This document shows, piece after piece, positions 28,479 through 37,774 of a stretch of 64,000 nucleotides of DNA. The position numbers were made by a program, and so were the translations under genes. The first letter of the stretch is position 1. Each line of letters starts with the position of its first letter. A model generated the notes under the pieces. It was given only the letters and a program-made list of their open reading frames with translations, made no database searches and was not told where the DNA came from. This DNA is from Scatophagus argus (Eukaryota; Chordata; Actinopteri; Scatophagidae), in contig NC_058496.1 in the NCBI RefSeq assembly GCF_020382885.2, forward strand, positions 8,300,501 through 8,364,500, given 5' to 3'.

Positions 28479-31400
28479 CATTTACAAACTCGCCGCTATC
28501 AGATGCGTAGTTATAACCTGAATCTGAATGAAATTTTACTCAAGTTTGTTGTACTCTTTCCTGCTTCACACAGTTCTGCAAAGTGCATGCCACCTCTTAC
28601 TCACATGTCCCCTTCTGCAGGCCCATTCACTCTTTTAGCCTTTGTCAACCCCGTCGTCCTCCATCGGAAGTCACATGCAGTCTGCGTTTGCACTGGAGAC
28701 TCAGCATAAAAAAAGTGGAACTCTTCTATTTTTTTTAAAGTGGGTGTTGAGTTTCATATCACAGTTATGTCTGAGGAAGTGAACTACAACGTCACATGCA
28801 CCTCTGACATTTAAACTGAGCCTCAGACACTGATGTTTAGACACTTGATGCAAGACAGATGAAGGTAAGGGTTTGGCTGAATAATTTAGTTATCAGATAT
28901 TTTATTATATCAATACATTGTTTTGTGCAAAATAGAGTTAAAATTTAATAATCTAATCTAAAAATTATTAACATATCATGAATTTGTAACATTACAAATA
29001 TATCACATTATAAACATTAAATCCTTTGGTCAAAAGATGGGCATAAGTGAACATAAATATGATTAAGGCTTGTTCGAAACTTGTCAGTCTTGTTTGCCAT
29101 CTTGACTTTTGAAATAATATAGTACATTAAGTTACAGTGTAGTATTGATGAAGAACACATCGTGCTTTCTCCTTTTTGTTTGTTATGAAGTTTAAAATGT
29201 CTGGGAGATCATTTCAGATACATTTATTATAACTGACTGCATGTGTGTATCAAACATGACACTTAACTCGCTGTTCACAATCAGAAGATCCAGACTCACA
29301 TGTGCAAGAATCAATGAAATGTTCAAAGCAGCTACATGTACAACATAAATTATTGGTGCTGCTTTAATAGTCACACAGTGTTTATCTTAGGTTGTAGTTT
29401 CAGCTGTCATTTTGCATTGTTTCTGTTGCTGGTGAAAATGTCAATGAAAAGTTAATCTTTATCTTTAACTATAACTATGCTATGTTAAAACTGCAGAAAG
29501 ACACCGTCAGTCGAATATCTGTTTTTAAATTTAAATGCTCTTTTATTTATTTGGTAAGATTTAAGACTTGTTCATAATTGTCATAATCAGATTTTTATAA
29601 ATAGCTTTCAAATTTCACCAAATATCTCACTTCTTTAAATATTAAGTGACAATAAATATTGTATCAGTGTAGTATTGTGAGAGAGGGAGACAGGACAGAC
29701 AGACAGGTGTCCTGCTGGAAACATATCCCGGAATGAGTCAGATGTTACCGCATCCTTGTTCCTCTTCATGCTGCCTAAAAGTGATACTGCACATCCTGAC
29801 TGCACTCTCACCACGCAGAGAACACATATTATTTGAGCTCTGTGACACATTTGTCCCTCCAGCTCTCCACCTGCAGCCACAACTTAATCGAAGTGGTTCA
29901 AGCTAACTCTGGGCAGCCATTCTGCATCTGGGACCAAACAGATGTTTGCTGCAAACACACTCCTGTTAAGCTCAGGGGGGAAGAACAATGTCCACCCCCC
30001 ACAAAATTCTTCAAAGACATTCAATTTCAGTCAAGCAGTTTCAAAATGGTCGCTCAGAAAACTCCTCCCCTCCCTGAGGCCCACTTTGCTGACAGCTCAT
30101 TGAGTATCACATGACATTTTCATCATGCATGTTGTCAGCTGTGAGATGTTATTTAGGTTCATTAACCTTTGAGCTCACTTTGAGGAAAGGCTGTCAGACC
30201 TACGCTGCAGTGCCAGCAAATGCTGACATGAAATATATGTTTGATCTGCAGTAACCTCTTTGTCTCTGCAGCAACGACTGAAAAACAGACTGCAATGCAA
30301 TCAGAGGTTTAACCTCCAGCTCATCACTCACTGATGAATTCTATGTTTATGCCATGCTCTGAGGCACATTTGACGCAGCAGGGAGACCCAGTAAATGCTT
30401 GGCAGAGAGCTAATTAACATATTGATGATGGCTGGAAACAGTAGTGATTAATAGCCCTGATTACAATGACTGACACAAACGCGTTTGCACCTTTTCTATC
30501 CAAGTGTAGCTTTGCACCATTTTCATCTCTCTCACTTTACTGGCTTTTCCATCCAAGTGCTGGATGGAAAAATCAAGGTGTAAACATTCATTAAAAAAAT
30601 ATGAATGGACTAGTTTTAAGAGGGTGTTACATGAACTTGAGCAAGAACCAACAGAAGTCACTCATTTGTGACCGTATTGTTAAGCCGTGAGAAAAGTTAT
30701 CTGAGAACACTGTGTACTTTTAATGCAAAACTCTGCTGTTAGCTGAGCTGAGTCATAGCAAGTGAAAAGTAACTTTTACCTTGTTAAAAGTTATGAGCAG
30801 CAGACTTTTTTCAGGATGTAAATCCAATTCCTGGACTCTATATTATAGAAATTAAACTTTCAGTGTTCTCTGGTTGTTTATGTACTTGTGTTTCCCCAGG
30901 CGTGTCGAGACTTCTTGGACCTAGCAGAGACTCACAGTAGGAGATGGCAGCGAGCACTGCAGTATGAGCGAGAGCAGCGTACCCACCTAGAGGAGACCAT
31001 TGAGCAGCTAGCCAAGCAGCATAACAGCCTGGAGCGAGCGTGGAGAGAAGCGCCCACGCTTGCTTCCACCACACCCAGTGCCACTACTACCAACAAGGGT
31101 GAGACTGACTATCTGTGTGTTACTTACTCCTGTGGGCGTCAGTGTGGGCCTCACTTAACTGGCTGTAAGTCTTGTGTAACCTCAGCCTCAATATTATAGA
31201 CGTTCCTCATCCAGGGGAAGGACATTAGAAGTTGTGTCAGAAGGTTTGAATTGGATTATTGGAGAGTTGGAGATGGTGATTACCTTCATCAAGGACTGTA
31301 GCTCATGTGGATTTTTTTTTCAAAATAGCTTGAAATGCATTTGATACCAAAACAGAAATGCTTGAAATGCATTTGATACCAAAACAGAAAGTAGTGTAGC

Positions 31401-34400
31401 TTTCTTAAAGCGTAGCTTAAAGAGGAACGGTCGATGCATAGACATTTAAGTGTTTGTTTTAAAACTGGAGAGTGAGATGCCTCTTGGTTCAGGGCTTAAG
31501 GTGCTGACCATGAAACTTAGTGCCCTCAGTTTGAGTCTTGCTGAGAACTTTGTTAGATCCATTTCCCTGGTCTTCATTTCTCTCTGCAGTCTGTAACAAA
31601 GGGTTTAAAACTTAAAGCAAAGAAACCATTTCATAACCCTTATGTGAGTTCATGATGAAAACGGATGGTTATTAACTTCTCTCAATTCAGTTTTCACTCA
31701 TGGAGTAGAGTCAACACATCCTTTGAGGCTGATGGAAATCTTTACCCAATAGATTCACTGTATGTGTCATACTAAGCAGTATTAAATAGAAGATAGTTTT
31801 AAGAAAATAACATTCTTTATGAAAATACAGAAAGTTTGGTCATAATGGTGGTTGTTTGAAGACTGAAGATCAAACCCTCATTTTTTTAAAAATTCTTCAG
31901 AAAGTACTCTGATGACCTGATACAAGGATTTGATTTCTCTGTTGGAAGCTCTGGTTTATCCACATAACGGATCACTGAACACCCTGAATATTGAATGTTG
32001 GATACTGAATATCAGGAACGCACCCTGAGGAACTTGCATCATTCCGGCTAGTTAACCAGCAGGAACGTTGCCAATTTTGCTAAGCTGATTATTCTTTGAT
32101 TAATCGCCATGGGTATGTGATTATACGCTGCTGAACTCCGTATATACAAACTCAGTGCCATGTGATGATTCTGCCAGTTTGGAAAGCTGTTTGCATTTAA
32201 TCACAAATGTATATGTCTCGACAGAAGGGAGCGAGAGGCTGCAAAAAGAAGAGGCGAGTGATGAAGATGAAGATACTGAGTACTTTGATGCCATGGAGGA
32301 CTCCCCTGCATTTATCACAGTGACCGCAGCTGAGAACACACAGCACAGGTCAGTCACAAGCGGGAATCCATCTTCTTTTATTGGGCCACTAGACAGCAGG
32401 ACCACTTAGAGACGCTGGCATGGAGGTTTGGTTGGAGTTTTGATATTTGTCATTTGACAGTGAAGTTGACACTGGCTGCTAGTTGAACACACTGCTGGTG
32501 ATGGCTCATGGTGTGACAACTTAACCTATACACACACACACATAAATCACTCTGTGTTAGACACATAAAAATAACATAAGCCTCTTGCCCCTGTCTGCTT
32601 TCTTGTGGCAGATTTAATCTGTGTTTTTGCTCTCACAGCACATTTTTGGAGCATATTTGTTTGTTCTTGATGGCAACACCAGCTTGTGCTGCCTTTCTGT
32701 ACGTTTTTTTTTTTTTTTTAAACCAGTTTGAGTACCATTTAGTGTTTTCTTCCTCATCATTGTTGAGACTCATCTCTTGCAACATATCGCTCAACTCCTA
32801 TCCCTCCTAGACACCATTCATCTGTTATATTCACCAGTCTGGTTGCTCTCATGTTGTATTGTGTGCGTCTGTGTGTGTACATCATAGAAAATATTTTCAC
32901 TGTGTTCCAGGAGATCTCAGAGTAACTTGAGCGGAGCGAGCGGAGGTCAGCCCAGTGACTGGAACCAGGACGACCATGTAAGTGTCTCTCCCCCTAACAA
33001 GTCTGACTAATGGGACTGACATTTGTGAACACTGCTGACTTTTGTAATCTCAGTATAGATTCATTTGTGGTGCTGGAAAGCTCACAGCTCATTGATTTAT
33101 TTATATAACAGTCTTCAGTTGCTGTTCTCACAGTCCTCGTTTCCTACCTGACATTCATTCTCTGCTGTCTCTCACACACACATAGACGCACACACACAAC
33201 CTTTGTCTGTGTTTCCTACGGTCTCGTTGTCACCCCTGTGGTGTCACAAGATGTGCAGCGGTTTCATTCCACTAAATCTTAATTACCAGTCCAACATCTG
33301 CTCTTCTCTCCCCTCAGCTCTCCCTTGTTTCTTCTTCTCTCTACTGGTTCTGTCACTCTGTCAACATTTGGTGACATGCTGCCAAGCTGTCCATGAAGAA
33401 AGTATTTCTCAGACTTGTTGTTGACTTGTGTGAATATTCTCCCCCTCCACCTAATCCCAGATGTCTCCAAGCTGTAATGATGTGTCAGGGAAGGAGCTGC
33501 AGCCCCGCAGACAGAGGCGGACTCGTGTCCCAGACAAGCCCAACTATTCCCTCAATTTGTGGAGCATCATGAAAAACTGCATCGGCAAGGAGCTCTCTAA
33601 AATTCCCATGCCTGTAAGTGTCTAGTGTGTCTCGTTCTTGCTGACAGGTTAACATAAATCTGTGTGAATCTGCGTGTCTCAAGCTTTCTTGATCCTCCCA
33701 TTCAGGTAAACTTCAATGAGCCCCTGTCGATGCTGCAGCGTCTCACAGAGGACCTGGAGTATCATGAGCTCTTGGATAAGGCAGCACGCTGTGAATCCTC
33801 CCTGGAGCAGATGTGCCTGGTCGCTGCCTTCTCCATATCATCCTACTCCACCACGGTCCATCGGACGGCCAAGCCCTTCAACCCCCTCCTGGGCGAGACC
33901 TATGAGCTCGATCGCCTGGAGGAATTTGGCTACCGCTCGCTGTGTGAGCAGGTAATGACACGGCCATGGGCAGTTTTTGTTTAATCACTGATGTGTGTGC
34001 ACACAAACTGAAGTGAGTTCGTTGTGAGCTCACATTCTCCAAACATGTTGCTAAGATTTTTCTGCTCACGTACTGTTCCATCTTAACTTATCTTTCCTTT
34101 AAGGTGAGCCATCACCCTCCTGCAGCTGCACATCACGTGATTTCCCAACGAGGCTGGACCCTGTGGCAGGAAATCACCATCGCCAGCAAGTTCCGTGGCA
34201 AATACCTCTCCATAATGCCTCTGGGTGAGACTTTTCATATTCAGGGGGGAAGCAAATACATTATGTGTGTAACTAAATGTTCCATCATGCAAAATTTAAC
34301 AGCCACACAAGACAGAGTTTAGTCAAGGAGAACTTCCACTTGAGAGCAGTAGATGGCTGCTGCCTCCCACATGATCTACAGCCAGAGGAAAGGTTGTGAG

Positions 34401-37400
34401 AATGAATCAGGGGGGTTTATGACCCTTTTGACACATACATAAAGTATGGCTATAAAGGGAGCTCTCTATTGCACTGGGACAGTAGAGAGCAGGGGTCTAT
34501 TGGCTCAGAAAAGTGAGAGATTTGATAGATGCAAGCCCAGCAAAGGGATGCTGTGGTATTTATTGGACTGCTCTCACTTCCTGCATGCTGTGAGTTGCCA
34601 TGTAAAAGAAAAAAACTCTGAAGTGGAAAGCATTTTCGGTCAAATACATGTTATCAATCTTCCAGGGTTAGGTCACGCTGAAAATAGGTGGGAATGTATT
34701 GCTTGTGCACAGGGAATAAATGTGTTAGCTGACGTGTTATTCAGCTGCCGCAGGTAGAATTGAGTGTGTTCAGAATCACAAAACCAGACCCACAGTCTGA
34801 CACATCACTCTCAGATGTACAATGGCAGGCTGGCAACAAAGATGCTGTGATATTTCTTTTTTTCAAATATATATATATATAGCCTTTTGTCCCTGTCCCC
34901 TCCACAGGTGCCATTCACCTGCAGTTCCACTCCAGCGGGAACCACTATGTGTGGAGAAAGGTCACCTCCACTGTTCACAACATCATTGTGGGCAAGCTGT
35001 GGATTGACCAGGTCTGTTTGTGAGCCCTTCTCATTGGTATCGTCGATTCCTCCACAAACTCACAGCCCTGCCTTAACACCTCTGATCTCTCGGGGTAGAC
35101 TACAGATGATGGAGCAGTGTGTGGTACAGACCAGCAGAGCAGAGCGCTGTGAAGAAGGGAATCAGAGCAAACTCTTATAGTGCTTGAAGAAGGAGCTTCA
35201 CAATCTCTAGGGAGTCATCTTCAGCTTTGATCTCTAATAAAACCCTAAAATAACAGCCTCTTCTTTGTGCGAGATGGCCCACTTGTGTATTTGGGGGGGG
35301 GGGGGGGGGCTTCAAATCTGCATGTCTGTCTGTCTGTTCCACAATGCTGTGCGGAATAAATAGACATCCTGTATTACTACGGGAATATCAGCTTCGTAGT
35401 AGTTTACAAATGTCCAGTATATCCTGCATATTTAATGTTGACGCTGATACTTGTGATTGAAAACTAAGATAGCTTGTTCATGTAGGACTCATGTAGGTCA
35501 TTTATGATAAGAATTGATTTTTAAAAAGTGGGAAATTGTGGTCTTTGAGATAGAACAAAGCAGAAGTGATAGGAATTAAGTACACATTTTCACTAATGAT
35601 CGTCCTCATCTAACCATGAAGTTTTCAAGTTGATGACCTGTCTTGTTTTATTCTCAGGATACTTTTCTGTGTCTACTGTAAACACACTGTGAATCAATAA
35701 CTTTAATATACCATAACTCTCTGTGTGTGTTTCTCTTGCTCACTCTTTGTATGTCTGTTTGTATTTGCGCAGTCGGGGGACATTGAGATTGTGAATCACA
35801 GGACCAAGGAGACCTGCCAGCTCAAGTTCTCTCCCTACAGTTATTTCTCCAGGGACGTTCCACGCAAGGTAAACGCTTCCTTTCCACGCTGAAAGCTGAT
35901 GCTGGCGTGATGTCATATGATGAGGGGTTAGTTTGTGTGATGCTGCCTCCTGCTGGACAGTACCAACAAATAAATCAGTTCTGATAGTAGTGTAATATGG
36001 AAGAACTTGGCTGTATGAGGTCACATCGCAGTGTGGTAACCTATTTGGAATCCTACCAATAAACTCAAAGTGGGACACTGCTGCCTTGGTAGTGACTGAT
36101 TCAGGATAAGTTGATGTAAAGTTACTGGTGTCCTACCTAGGGGACTGTGCATTTAAGTGCTTAACATTCAGAGAAAGGGACACAGTGGTGCATTTACAGA
36201 CCGATAGTTTGCTTCATTTTCTTCATTCCCTGTAGAATCTACATTTGGTTTATTTTTGCTCTTTCCAGGTGACAGGTGTAGTGGCAGACAGTGGGGGCCA
36301 GGCTCACTACATCCTGTCTGGGACGTGGGATGATAAAATAGAGAGTGCCAAAATCATCCAGAGCAGCCGAGGCGGCAGTGGGTCAGAGGGCAAGCAGAAG
36401 ACGGTCTATCAGACGTTGTCCCCCAAGCTGCTGTGGAAGAAGTACCCCCTCCCGTAAGCGCTTGTGTCATCGGCCTTGTGAGGCAGAACATCGCAATATA
36501 TGAGTCAGAGTAGCTGCATAACAGCTGCGATGTTTAGTCAATCGCACTGCGTGACCCGTATCAGCTTCCTCTTACTCTTTCAGGGAAAACGCCGAGAACA
36601 TGTACTACTTTTCCACGTTGGCACTGACCCTTAATGAGCAGGAGGAAGGAGTGGCACTAACCGACAGCCGTCTGAGACCAGACCAGAAGCTGATGGAGGA
36701 AGGACGATGGGATGAGGCAAACTCAGAAAAACAGAGGCTAGAGGAGAAACAACGAGCCGTGAGGAGGAGGAGGGAAGCAGAGGCCTCAGACGCTCTGGAT
36801 GACGGTATGAAGCGGGGAACAGGACATGTGGTCTCTGATAGGCAGTGAGGTGCTGAGTGAAAGACAGGCAGGGAAGATAAAGACTGAAGTGAAGATGGGC
36901 AAGGATGTAGGATTGTCAAGTTTGAGGAGGCTTTTGGGGGTCGTCCAGGGTTATTGTCATAAAAGTCCCATTCGTTTTCTGCTTTGATAACATTAAATAG
37001 ATAAAAGACTGTTAACATTAACACAAGGAGAGAAGTCAACTACAGCCCAGAGAGCATTCACTCAAATGAGGGAAGGTAAAGATTATGTTTAGTAATGACT
37101 TTATAATACATTCAGCACTTTTAATCATATTTCATATACTTGGTCAATTATGTAGAATTCTGCAGCTATGGCTTAGAGTTTTGGTCACATGTGTAAAAAC
37201 AAGTGTTTTTTATCAAACAAAATTGAAATAATTAAAACTAATGATAGTAATCTAAGTCCTATAGTATTATTAAACTATCTGGCAGACTCTCGTGTTTCTG
37301 TGTTGAAGAACACTGGCAATTTTGGATAAAGAAATCTTTAAAAAATACTTAATTATTGCAGTAATCTTCACATGTTTATATGCACATCTACAGTATACTA

Positions 37401-37726
37401 TATTTAACGTGAGAGGAGGCATACACATGCATGTGAGGTCAGGTATCTACGGGACAAAGAACCAAGACAGACCTAAATTATTAGTAGCTGTTAAATTATA
37501 AAAATGTTTTCTTTAATTAACATGGATGATTTTTTTGAGGTCTCCTGATTTTAATGGCTAATGATCCAAGACTTAGACTTTATTCCAGCAAGTACGACAG
37601 TTACTGCAGGGCAAAAAGGCAGGACTTAACCCAAATGAGCTAAGACGAGCTATGTGTAATAAAAGCCAGACTGAACTTTATGGAGAGCTCAGCATAAACT
37701 GTTCATCCTGGTGGCAGTCCTTTGTG

Positions 37727-37774
<48 letters not shown>

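Larger units (their letters stand above)
26765..30899 (+). other. osbp2 intron with hairpin and GT repeat
   Basis: Intron of 4.1 kb. It holds a strong inverted repeat at about 27516-27560, a (GT)n microsatellite at 28430-28474 and AT-rich sequence (28880-29660). No coding exon seen. Confidence 0.6.
32349..35772 (+). other. Introns among osbp2 ORD exons
   Basis: The introns longer than 300 bp here (32349-32910, 32978-33460, 34225-34907, 35012-35772) hold no other gene. The last contains a G homopolymer of about 17 (35293-35309). Short ones (33614-33705, 33952-34103) are only splice signals. Confidence 0.6.

Noticed and set aside
28298..28709. Cys-Val-rich open frames over the GT repeat, and similar ones at 37.7 and 44.0 kb
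   Set aside because: Translation of (GT)n gives CVCV or THTH in any genome; there is no start context or splice support.
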